Assembly: GCF_009905725.1 (NCBI RefSeq)
Contig: NZ_JAAAKV010000017.1
Coordinates: forward strand, 33,326-97,325
Direction: 5' to 3'
DNA: 64,000 nt
Source: Emticicia sp. CRIBPO
GTDB taxonomy: Bacteria; Bacteroidota; Bacteroidia; Cytophagales; Spirosomataceae
The notes under the pieces were generated by a model, which saw nothing but the letters and a program-made list of their open reading frames with translations, was not told the origin of the DNA and made no database searches. This document shows positions 7,444 through 17,000 of the stretch, piece by piece. Each line of letters starts with the position of its first letter. Within the stretch, counting starts at the first letter, position 1. The translations under genes and the position numbers were made by a program.

Positions 7444-9816
7444 TCATTTCTTTGCTAATGTATTGACCCCATTATTTCTTACACTTACTCTGTATCCCTT
7501 GCTGCTCGTGCATTCCCCGACCTGCTGAACGACAGTAATGACATCGTTTCCTGTAATTTTCCTGCTTAACTTAACAATTGTTCCGCTTCCGTCTCCGATC
7601 TCTTTGCCACTGGCATCATAAACCATTATTCTTGCACCCGGTACAGCACTGCTTACCACCACGAAATCATTCCCGACCAATGGATGCTGAATCACCGGAG
7701 CCGGTAATGAAGCACAATCCTGGGTAGGACGGGTACCTCCCGGTCCGCTTTTGATATTACATAACTTCTGCACCGCGGTCAGGGCATCTCCTGCCTGCAG
7801 TTTCCTGCCTATTTTAGTGGCTATGTCCAAATTTGAATACCACGAAACGGAAGTCGTAAATTTAACATTGGCCGTTCCGGATACCGTTACAGTCGTCAAA
7901 GCTCCGTTGGCCAGGGAACTTAAGGAAACCAACTCCTGATCTTTATAAGTAAAAACAGGGTTAAAAACAGGTGTGGGTAAAGTTGCCGGTGCCGAAACTG
8001 CCACAGCGGCTCCTGAAACAGGGCTTTTATCAGTACACAAAGAAATCTGTGCTGTAAATTTATCCCCAACATTGAATGGTGCCTTACCAGGCCGGATGAG
8101 TGTCCAATCAGTACTACCGACAAATGAGACCGGAAAACCTCCGTTCGTAAACACTGTAACGGTTGCTCCCGGCACATGCCTGACGGAAATTACCTCTGCA
8201 CATTCATATACAAGAGCCGGATCTATAACAGGGGGAGGCAATCCGGCAGGAAAATCCACTTTATAATCACGGACTTTCACCATTGCAGAAGGGCTTGAAA
8301 CCACCCCTCCCACCTCCTGGGTGGCTGTCACAGCATCACCTACACTCAGAGGGTTAAGACCTGTAAAATCTGTTTTAACAGGATTTCTTGCGTTAGTAAC
8401 TATCCCTACCGGAACATTATTTACAAACAGTTTTACCGTGGCCCCCAAAATCACTCCCCTGACAGAAACAGCTGTGGCACATTGATAAAGAGGATCAATA
8501 ACAATGGGCGGAGAAATAAATGAAGGATCTTTTTGGGTTGTATTATCGACAATCACCCCGCCTCCGGTAGGCGGACCACCGCAGGCATTTTTAAGAGCGT
8601 CGATATGGGCTAGGTACGCACTGAGACTTCCCCCACCCATCGGCATGGTCCTTTTGTAGGCATTCGGTTCTCCGATAGCATTTTTAAGGACTGCACTGCA
8701 ATATCCGCTCAGCTGCACCGAAACATCAGGAAAGCGACCCGCACTGCCTGCCACATGACAGGTATTGCATCGCCCTGGCGACGGGACTCCATCCAGGATA
8801 TTGGATGGACCGGGATTCTGCGGCCAGCTTGCGGCCACAATCGGGTCATACCATACCGGAGATTTTATTCTTCCCAGAATTCCTGCAAATGCACTTTTTT
8901 CAGGATGAACAACGTAAGGATTCTCTCCGGCATGACAGTCGGTGCAGACATCGCCTCCAACCAGACTAGCCCCTCCCCGCCACCGTTTGAAATCAACCAC
9001 TTCATCTTTTTTCAAATTATTGTTATCAAAAAAGCAAACTTTCCCGGTTTCAGTCCCAAGGCAGATCACGCCAAAAAGTGTCGCATTATCAGTCCCTGCC
9101 GCGTACCGTGGCAAAGCCAGGCAAACACCTTTGGGATTTGTACTTTCATATATTAACAACTCTGCCCTTGATGATTCTGAAATAAACTCTTCGGATATCT
9201 CTCCTAAATTACGCCATTCGGGGCCATACATATTTTTCGGGATCGGTACCCCTGCGGCAATACACTCCCTGCAATACTCTTCACCGCTTTTGACAGTGAT
9301 CATCTTTACCGTTATTCCCCTGTCGTTCAGTTTTTTGATAATTTCCGGCTTAATCCCTCCATACCACCGGGTTGTATTATTAAGGACATTGTTCTCTTTT
9401 CTGATATCATTGACATATCTTCTTTTGAGTCCATTACTTATGGACAATAACAAATTCGCACTTGCAGGCTTTATTTTATCAATCAATTCATCCAGAAACA
9501 ATGCATTGGCCAATATTTTATCATCCACCAGGTCGTAAATATCCCTCTTGCTGTTTTTGATCAAATCTTCTGTTCTCCTGTCTTTTTTCCATTCCGACTT
9601 AAGCAGTTTGTCAATAAAATATTCCTGTGCAGCTTCGATCTGAGATTCTTCCAAAACTACTTCTTTTCCATCCGGCCCTATCAGTGCCCCGTGTCCGGAT
9701 GCCACTATAGGGTCGCTTTCATAGACTGGTTTTTTGTTGAATGTACACATTTGCCCTATAAAAACACATAGACACAACGAGAGGCAGATTGCAAGATGTT
9801 TTGTTTTCATGATCAT
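7444..9816 (-). CDS. Exported two-haem protein with repeated C-terminal domains
   Basis: A 790-residue exported protein. The N-terminus is hydrophobic and contains a possible lipobox ending at Cys24 (FIGQMC). A unique region follows with extra cysteines (YCREC near residue 182). Two haem-binding motifs are present, CTDCH at 291-295 and CNTCH at 350-354. From about residue 430 there are four degenerate repeats of roughly 85-95 residues, each with a PxPxI-like opening, a PGATV-like strand and a GDxxTAxQ-like strand, which look like Ig-type beta domains. No named family was recognised. It could be an outer-surface electron-transfer or haem-dependent enzyme. Two in-frame ATGs lie two codons apart; the second is equally plausible. 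Confidence 0.75.
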   Translation of the reverse strand: MIMKTKHLAICLSLCLCVFIGQMCTFNKKPVYESDPIVASGHGALIGPDGKEVVLEESQIEAAQEYFIDKLLKSEWKKDRRTEDLIKNSKRDIYDLVDDKILANALFLDELIDKIKPASANLLLSISNGLKRRYVNDIRKENNVLNNTTRWYGGIKPEIIKKLNDRGITVKMITVKSGEEYCRECIAAGVPIPKNMYGPEWRNLGEISEEFISESSRAELLIYESTNPKGVCLALPRYAAGTDNATLFGVICLGTETGKVCFFDNNNLKKDEVVDFKRWRGGASLVGGDVCTDCHAGENPYVVHPEKSAFAGILGRIKSPVWYDPIVAASWPQNPGPSNILDGVPSPGRCNTCHVAGSAGRFPDVSVQLSGYCSAVLKNAIGEPNAYKRTMPMGGGSLSAYLAHIDALKNACGGPPTGGGVIVDNTTQKDPSFISPPIVIDPLYQCATAVSVRGVILGATVKLFVNNVPVGIVTNARNPVKTDFTGLNPLSVGDAVTATQEVGGVVSSPSAMVKVRDYKVDFPAGLPPPVIDPALVYECAEVISVRHVPGATVTVFTNGGFPVSFVGSTDWTLIRPGKAPFNVGDKFTAQISLCTDKSPVSGAAVAVSAPATLPTPVFNPVFTYKDQELVSLSSLANGALTTVTVSGTANVKFTTSVSWYSNLDIATKIGRKLQAGDALTAVQKLCNIKSGPGGTRPTQDCASLPAPVIQHPLVGNDFVVVSSAVPGARIMVYDASGKEIGDGSGTIVKLSRKITGNDVITVVQQVGECTSSKGYRVSVRNNGVNTLAKK

Positions 9817-10267
9817 ACTCAGTTTAAAGTTAAGGAAACCGGAATTCAGCGAATTCTAAAAAACAAAGATTGTTTCTGTAAAAAATATAAATGGCTATTT
9901 GAAAGCAGAGAAAAGAAATTACACAATCAGCCCCCTCATTGATCCGGTTCTGATTAACAGGAGTTGAAACTAGACCTATATCTATACTATTCCAAATTTA
10001 AATCTCCATTTTTATTAAACGGTATCCGTTAAATTATTGGCTATCAAACCAATAAAGCGGCAAACAGCCCCGGAAAGGGTCGGATTATTTTATTATATTC
10101 CAAAAGAAGCTATTTTATCAAAAAATCAAATAAATGCAGGATTTTGCCTTTTGTTCGACTGCGGTCAGGCTTTCAGACACGGGCTGAACAACATTAAAAA
10201 ACGATATGTGATATTTACTAAAGCCTTATTACCATCAGCCATAAACGATCAATTACTGCCAGTTACA
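9817..10267. other. AT-rich non-coding stretch upstream of the two-haem gene
   Basis: No convincing gene was found. The only long open frame running into the repeat array starts at a TTG (10037) and contains no ATG, and its first 77 codons do not resemble a known protein. The part next to 9816 must hold the promoter of the two-haem gene, but no full TTTG / TAnnTTTG pair was found. Confidence 0.5.
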
Positions 10268-10771
10268 TTGCTCCAACGTAAAACTACACCGCTTCAACGT
10301 AAACTTACATCGCTCCAACGTAAACTTACACCGCTCCAACGTAAAACTACACCGCTCCAACGTAAAACTACACCGCTCCAACGTAAAACTACACCGCTCC
10401 AACGTAAAACTACACCGCTCCAACGTAAACTTACATCGCTCCAACGTAAACTTACATCGCCCCAACGTAAACTTACACCGCTCCAACGTAAACTTACATC
10501 GCCCCAACGTAAACTTACATCGCTCCAACGTAAACTTACATCGCTCCAACGTAAACTTACATTGCTCCAACGTAAACTTACACCGCTCCAATGTAAAACT
10601 ACATCGTTCCAACGTAAACTTACACCGCTCCAACGTAAACTTACACCGCTCCAACGTAAACTTACACCGCTCCAAAGTAAACTTACACCGCTCCAACGTA
10701 AACTTACACCACTCCAACGTATCTTTACGTTAGCCCAATGCAGAATTACATTACTTCAACGTAAACTAGCA
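10268..10771 (+). repeat. 21-bp tandem repeat array, 24 copies
   Basis: Exactly 24 head-to-tail units of 21 bp with no indels; the common form is CCGCTCCAACGTAAACTTAC plus A. Units 1-21 are nearly identical, while units 22-24 (from about 10709) are decayed. Because 21 is a multiple of three and the unit lacks stops in several frames, open frames exist on both strands: LQRKLTP heptads on + and CKFTLER heptads on -. Neither frame has an ATG; both rely on TTG. The array ends 29 bp beyond the stop codon of the metal ATPase gene on the - strand, so read-through from that operon would place it in a 3' untranslated region. Confidence 0.9.
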
Positions 10772-10799
10772 GACAACAATTGGTGAGCTGAATTTCAAG

Positions 10800-12758
10800 T
10801 TATGAAAACTTCATTCTTTGTATCCTGACAGCATTCAGGATAGCAAGCAGGGCTACGCCTACATCAGCAAAGACGGCTTCCCACATGTTGGCTAGGCCTC
10901 CGGCTCCGAGAATCAGCACGGCGGCTTTCACGGTGAAGGCCAGGGTGATGTTCTGCCAGACAATCTTTTTGGTTTCTTTACCGATTTCGATGGCTACCGG
11001 GATTTTAGACGGCTTATCGTCCTGGATCACGACATCGGCGGTTTCAATAGTAGCATCGCTGCCGAGCCCGCCCATCGCGATGCCCGCATTACTCAGAGCC
11101 ACCACCGGGGCATCATTGACACCGTCTCCTACAAAAGCAACTGACTCGTTACTGTTCTTGATTTCTTTGACCTTACTGACTTTATCCTCAGGTAAAAGAT
11201 CTCCAAAGGCCTTATCAATGCCTAACTGCTCTGCCACAAACCTGACTACGTTGGTTTTATCTCCGCTCAGCATGGTGGTTTTCACACCCATGGCGTGCAG
11301 CCTGCGGATGGCTTCTTTGGCGTCTGTTTTGATGCTGTCGGCAATGGTCAGGTAGCCGGCAAATTTACCGTCGTGGGCAATGGCAATGACCGTGTAAACA
11401 ATGGCATTGTGATCCGTATCGTAATCCACCTTAAATCTATCGAGGAGTTTGAAATTGCCGACCAGCAGGGACTTGCCTTCTATTTCGGCTTTTAATCCGT
11501 GTCCGGCAATTTCTTCTATTTTCTCGAGGGCAATGTCCCTGTCCACTTCCCCGACGTGTTCCCTGATGGCCGAGGCCACGGGGTGGGTGCTGTTGCTTTC
11601 GAGGGCATTGACCCATTGAAGGACCTGGTCTTTATCGAATCCGGGTTTAATGAACACTTCCTGCACTTTAAAGACACCCTCTGTCAATGTGCCGGTTTTG
11701 TCCATGACCACATTCTTAATGTTCGCCATGATGTCTAGAAAATTGCTGCCTTTAAACAGGATACCGTGCTTGCTGGCGGCCCCTATCCCGCCGAAATAAC
11801 CCAGCGGAATGCTGATGACGAGTGCACAGGGACAGGAGATCACCAGGAATATCAGTGAGCGGTAAAGCCAGTCGCGGAACACATAGCCTTCCGCAAAGAA
11901 ATAAGGCAGAAAACAAATCAAAACCGCCAGCAAAGCCACAATGGGGGTATAAATCCGGGCAAATTTCCGGATAAACAGTTCCGTAGGGGCTTTTTGAGCG
12001 GTAGCATTCTGCACCATTTCCAGTATCTTACTCAGCTTGCTGTCGGCGTAGGCCGTCGAGACTTTTACCAGGCTCACAGTATTGAGATTGATCATCCCGG
12101 CCAGCACTTTGTCGCCGGCTTTTTTGGTATCGGGAACACTTTCCCCTGTCAGGGCGGCGGTGTTGAAGGAGGCGGTATCTGAAATCAGTTCTCCGTCAAG
12201 GGCGAGTTTTTCACCCGGTTTCAACTGCACAACACTGCCGATTTTGGTGGCTTCTGCTTTGATGGTTTTGGTCTCATTGCCTTCCATGATGGTGACGGTA
12301 TCGGGCCGCTGGTCCAGCAGGGCTTTGATGTTGCCCTTGGCTTTTCTTACCGCCAGCGACTGGAAAATCTCCCCGACGGCATAGAACAGCATCACTGCCA
12401 CACCTTCCGGGTATTCACCAATGGCAAAAGCCCCGATGGTGGCAATGCCCATCAGGAAAAACTCGGTAAAAACATCTCCTTTACCGATGGCCTCCGCCGC
12501 CTCCTTTAAAACAGGCAGACCGACCGGAAGATAAGCCACAGCAAACCAAAGCAGCCTGACATATCCGGTAAACCACTGAGGCTGAATATAATAATCGAGC
12601 AAGATACCCGACAACAATAAGACAAAACTAATAACGGCGGGTACAAATATCTTAAAAGGACCTTCTTTTGCTTCAGCCCCATGATCGTGATCATGGTCGT
12701 GGTCGTGATCATGCTCCTTATGCCCTGCCTCTTCTGTAGAACAACAACTATCTGACAT
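10800..12758 (-). CDS. cadA: Zn/Cd/Pb-type P1B ATPase (CadA/ZntA-like)
   Basis: A heavy-metal-exporting P-type ATPase of 652 residues. It shows SCPCALVIS (the CPC metal site of the transport helix), DKTGTLTEG (the phosphorylated Asp), TGES in the actuator domain, the HP dipeptide in NSTHPVASAI, and GDGVNDAPV in the hinge. Instead of an N-terminal HMA domain it has a cysteine pair (SCCST) and a run of alternating His and Asp. The ATG at 12758 is preferred; extending upstream would need a TTG inside the preceding gene. It is the last gene of the efflux operon. Zn, Cd or Pb is inferred from the CPC motif and the context. Confidence 0.93.
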   Translation of the reverse strand: MSDSCCSTEEAGHKEHDHDHDHDHDHGAEAKEGPFKIFVPAVISFVLLLSGILLDYYIQPQWFTGYVRLLWFAVAYLPVGLPVLKEAAEAIGKGDVFTEFFLMGIATIGAFAIGEYPEGVAVMLFYAVGEIFQSLAVRKAKGNIKALLDQRPDTVTIMEGNETKTIKAEATKIGSVVQLKPGEKLALDGELISDTASFNTAALTGESVPDTKKAGDKVLAGMINLNTVSLVKVSTAYADSKLSKILEMVQNATAQKAPTELFIRKFARIYTPIVALLAVLICFLPYFFAEGYVFRDWLYRSLIFLVISCPCALVISIPLGYFGGIGAASKHGILFKGSNFLDIMANIKNVVMDKTGTLTEGVFKVQEVFIKPGFDKDQVLQWVNALESNSTHPVASAIREHVGEVDRDIALEKIEEIAGHGLKAEIEGKSLLVGNFKLLDRFKVDYDTDHNAIVYTVIAIAHDGKFAGYLTIADSIKTDAKEAIRRLHAMGVKTTMLSGDKTNVVRFVAEQLGIDKAFGDLLPEDKVSKVKEIKNSNESVAFVGDGVNDAPVVALSNAGIAMGGLGSDATIETADVVIQDDKPSKIPVAIEIGKETKKIVWQNITLAFTVKAAVLILGAGGLANMWEAVFADVGVALLAILNAVRIQRMKFS

Positions 12759-12796
12759 TTTGTAATTTGTTTTATCTTTTTCTGTTTTCCCGTTGA

Positions 12797-14026
12797 TCAA
12801 TGTGAATGCTCTTCTCCTCCTGCTGCACTGTCCATCGTCGACTGCAGATAGAATGTTCCTTTGATAACGATTTTCGTTCCTTCAGGCAATTCTTCAAGTG
12901 GGGTGACCTGCACAAAACCAAGCTGGGTAGTGCCGGTTTTGACTTCTATCCTTTTGAAGTGAAAGTTACCCTTTTCTTTCTCATGTTCATCTTCAAAACT
13001 GACAAAAATAAATTCTTTTCCGCCGGATTTTACGACTGCTTCGACAGGAAGGGTGTTTACGTCGTTTTTCCCGATGTCAATCAGGGCGTTTACATACATA
13101 CCCGGAATCAGACCTGAGTTTTTGTTATTGATGTCGGCGTGTACGGCAACGGACTTGGTTTCATTCTGGAAAGCTTTCCCCACACTGAAAATCTTGCCGA
13201 GAATTTCCTGGTTGCTCTGGTTGGTCAGGATAAACCTCACATTCTGCCCTTCCTTTATTTTGAAAAGGTCTTTTTCATACACCAGCAGATCGACGTGTAT
13301 TTTGGAATTGTCTACAATGGAAAACAGGACCGAATTGGCAGAAATACTGCTGCCTATCTTCACTTTCACATCGGTGATATAGCCTGAAATAGGGGCTGTA
13401 ATGGCCAGGACGGAGGTGTTGGCGTTCCCTCCCATCCTGAGGTTCTGGTCCAGGATATCAATTTGTTCCTTTGTGATTTTGATCTTATCGGTGACCGCCT
13501 GAAGTTCTGAACTTACTTTCTGAAACCCTTTTCTGGCTGTTACATTCTGCTCACTGAGTTCTTTCTGACGGGCAAATTCAAGTTCAAGAAAATCCTGGTT
13601 CGCTTTTTCTGAGAGAAGTTCTTCCGTCAGTTTGGCTTTCTCCAGTCTTATATTATTGAATTCCAGGCTCTGAAAAGTGGCAATGCTCTGGCCCTTTTTG
13701 ACATACTGCCCTTCAATGACGCTGATCGTCCTGACGATTCCACTCATAAAAACCGAAACATCGGCCTGGTTCTGAGGGGGAGACTTGGTGTAGCCGTTGG
13801 CGGTGATGACCTCACTCAGGTTTTTTCTTTCAAAGTTTCCGAACATGATCTGAGTAGCCTCCACCTGGGTGGCAGTCAGTTCTACCACACCCTCAGGATC
13901 ATGGTGTTCTTCTTCTTTGGTTTCTTCACTTTTTTTATTGCACGAAGCCAGCAGGGCTCCCGCTGTCAACAGAAGCACCACATATTTTACCAGCCTGAAT
14001 TTTATTGCTATCAATTTGATTTTCAT
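12797..14026 (-). CDS. RND efflux periplasmic adaptor lipoprotein (CusB/CzcB-like)
   Basis: A 409-residue membrane-fusion protein linking the RND pump to the outer-membrane factor. The lipobox LLASC is near residue 29. A lysine- and glutamate-rich segment with two adjacent His (EEEHHDPEG) follows. The barrel-sandwich (lipoyl-like) halves, SVIEGQYVKKGQSIATF and APISGYITDV, flank a coiled-coil hairpin at about residues 125-200. The beta-barrel and membrane-proximal domains follow, and the protein ends in a His-containing tail (GGEEHSH). The start is seven bases after the pump gene's stop, so the two are co-translated. Metal preference is inferred from the neighbouring CadA-like ATPase. Confidence 0.92.
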   Translation of the reverse strand: MKIKLIAIKFRLVKYVVLLLTAGALLASCNKKSEETKEEEHHDPEGVVELTATQVEATQIMFGNFERKNLSEVITANGYTKSPPQNQADVSVFMSGIVRTISVIEGQYVKKGQSIATFQSLEFNNIRLEKAKLTEELLSEKANQDFLELEFARQKELSEQNVTARKGFQKVSSELQAVTDKIKITKEQIDILDQNLRMGGNANTSVLAITAPISGYITDVKVKIGSSISANSVLFSIVDNSKIHVDLLVYEKDLFKIKEGQNVRFILTNQSNQEILGKIFSVGKAFQNETKSVAVHADINNKNSGLIPGMYVNALIDIGKNDVNTLPVEAVVKSGGKEFIFVSFEDEHEKEKGNFHFKRIEVKTGTTQLGFVQVTPLEELPEGTKIVIKGTFYLQSTMDSAAGGEEHSH

Positions 14027-14033
14027 TGTTCTG

Positions 14034-17000
14034 TTATTTAGTGTTCAACAAATACCGGATATTGTTGACATTCTGATTAAAATTATAAATGGACAGAAGA
14101 TAGTTCTTCCTGATATCCAGAACCGTTTCCAGCCCCTGCATGTACTCCACATAGCCTGCCTCTCCTTTATGATAGGCTTCGGTAGCTGTTCTGGAAATGA
14201 CCTCCGCATTGGGCAGGGCCGTTTTAAGATAATAATCTATCATCGACTGGTGGGTCAGCTGGTCCTGCACCTGCCGGGTCAGTTCGCTTTTGAGCTGATT
14301 CCTGAGATATTCAGCCCTTTCCTGTTGTACCAGGATGTCCGTAGCGGCTGCGTTGACCTTCGCTTTTCCGGCCCCTCCAAAAACAGGGATGCTGATGCCC
14401 CCGGTAATGCCCTGAAACCTGGGTGCTCCGTTATAGTAAATCGAACGGTCGCCTACTTCCTGCACTCCCCTGAGCGATTGCACAAAATAACCCAGTGAAA
14501 AATCAGGCTTTCTTTGTGCCTGCTCTGCCTTTTTAAAGGCAGCAGCTACATTGACATGCTGCAGGGATAGTTGCAGCATTGGGTTCTCTGTGATAAACGC
14601 GGTGTCGGCCATGACGGATTTCAGTGCAGTAAACTCATTCTCTGCAATAGCAAAATCCCCGGCCAGGTTGAGTATTGTCTTCAGTTTGGTCTTTTCATTT
14701 AAGATAAAACCTTCATTCTGCTTCCTCACCTGGATAAGTGTTTGCTGTTTGGTTTCTGCGGTGGTTTTTTCCAGCAGGTTGGTTTCTCCTGTTTTGAATT
14801 TTAAACCGGCAGCCCTTACAAACTCCGTCAGAAGGTCATCCTGCTCCCGGAGTAAGTGGTTGACCGCAGTCAGATAGAGCAATGTATTCCAGGACTGCCT
14901 GATCTGCAGGTCAATGTCATGCCGGGTAGCCATCAGTTTCAGCTCGCTGTTTTTGATATTCTCCCTGATCAGCTCCTTTTTAGCCTGAAAAGTGAAGGGA
15001 CTGAAACTCTGGGAGATGCCGTAATTCTGATCGAAACTCCGGGTGTTGTATTGCCCGAGCATGACTTCGATATTGGTTTTAGGCAACTCAAAAGCCGTCG
15101 GTTTCAGTTGGTTCTGCATTTTAACCGCCAATTCTTCTGCTTTTACAAGGCTGTTGTTCCTGATGCCGAGGTCAATGGCCTGCTGAAGATTCAAGGTCGT
15201 GGTTTGTGCATGGGCTGAGCCACCTGAAAACAAAGCAACGATAAGCATAACAGTTGCCACACTTCCCTTTTTATTTATTTTAATGCCTTTTTCAATCAAT
15301 AAGTACAGGATGGGTAAAAGGAACAGGGTCAGCAAAGTGGCGGAGATCAACCCGCCGATGACCACAGTGGCGAGGGGTTTCTGCACCTCGGCACCGGCTC
15401 CGTTGCTGAGGGCCATGGGCAGGAAGCCCAGTGAGGCCACCGCCGCCGTCATAATCACGGGCCGCAGGCGGACTTTCGTGCCTTCTCTGATCCTTTCTGT
15501 AATATTATCCCAGCCTTCAGACTTCAGCTGGTTGAAATACCCGATGAGGACAATCCCGTTTAAAACCGCCACACCAAACAAGGCAATGAACCCGATGCCT
15601 GCCGAAATACTGAAAGGCATGCCCCGCAGCCAAAGGGCAAACACGCCGCCAATGGCCGAAAGCGGAATGGCCGAAAAAATCAGCAAAGACTGGCTGACGG
15701 AATGAAAGGTAAAATAAAGGAGTACGAAAATAAGGGCCAGGGCGATCGGCACGGCCACAGACAATCTTTTATTGGCTTCAACCAGGTTTTCAAACTGACC
15801 GCCATAGGTGACATAATAGCCTTCCGGAAGTTTAAGTTTTGTGTCCAGCCTTTTCTGAATGTCGTTCACCACACTCTTGACATCACGCCCGCGGACATTC
15901 AGCCCGATTACGATCCTTCTTCTGCCTTCTTCACGGCTGATCTGAGCAGGGCCCTGCTCAAAACTGATGTCGGCGATTTGTTCCAGCGGAATCTGGTTAC
16001 CTTCCGGCAGACTGACGAAAATATTTTTAACGTCGGAAATGTCCTGTCTGAAATCCTTATCCAAACGTACGACGAGGTCGTATCGTTTCTCTCCTTCATA
16101 TACAATACCGGTGGCTTCCCCAGCAAAACCGGTCCTGACGACCTTGTTCAGGTCACCCACGTTTAAGCCGTAAAGGGCCAGTTTGTCGGGATTATACCGG
16201 ACGGTAATCTGGGGCATCCCGGTGATCTGCTCGGCTTTCACATCGGCCACGCCTTCAATATTCCCGATCAGACCGATGGTGGTAGTGGCCGTAGCAGCCA
16301 GTTTTTCAAGATCTTCCCCAAAAATCTTGATGGCTACATCGCTCCTTACCCCGGTCATGAGTTCGTTAAACCGCATCTGGATAGGCTGGGATATTTCAAA
16401 GCTGACACCGGGAATCTGTTCCATTTCTTCTTTCATCAGGTCGGCCAGTTTGTAGAAATCTTTGCTGGTTTTCCATTCTTTTTTGTCTTTCAGAATCACA
16501 ATCAGATCACCGGTCTCAATAGGCATCGGGTCTGTGGGTATTTCCGCCGAACCAATTTTAGATACCACTTCAACCACTTCCGGAAACTTGTTTTTGAGTA
16601 TTTTTTCCAGTTTGGTCGAGGTTTCAATACTCATGTTAAGGGAACTTCCCCCGGCATTTCTGAAGTTGATGGCGTAGTCGCCTTCTTCCAGGGTAGGGAT
16701 AAATTCTCCGCCCAGACGGCTGAATACGAGCAAAGCGGCCAGGAACATCACAACGGCAATGCCTACCACCATGGATTTTATACGTAAAGCCTTAACCAGG
16801 AGCGGATTGTAAATGCGGTAAACTGCGTCAATGATCTTATCGGAAATGTTCTTTTTATGACTGATGTTTTTGCTGAGGAACAAAGCCGAAGCCATCGGGA
16901 TGTAAGTCAATGACAAAATAAATGCTCCCAGGATAGCAAAAGAAACCGTCTGGGCCATGGGCTTGAACATCTTGCCTTCTGTGCCCACTAAAGCGAGGAT

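Noticed and set aside
10253..10717. - strand frame through the repeat (CKFTLER heptads)
   Set aside because: It also begins at a TTG inside the repeat and is bounded by stops in the decayed units. The silent-substitution bias is noted as a finding, but there is not enough support for a gene call.
10037..10786. Long + strand frame through the tandem repeat (LQRKLTP heptads)
   Set aside because: It starts at TTG, contains no ATG, and its substitutions are mostly amino-acid-changing; the openness follows from the stop-free 21-bp unit. Kept as a repeat, not a gene.
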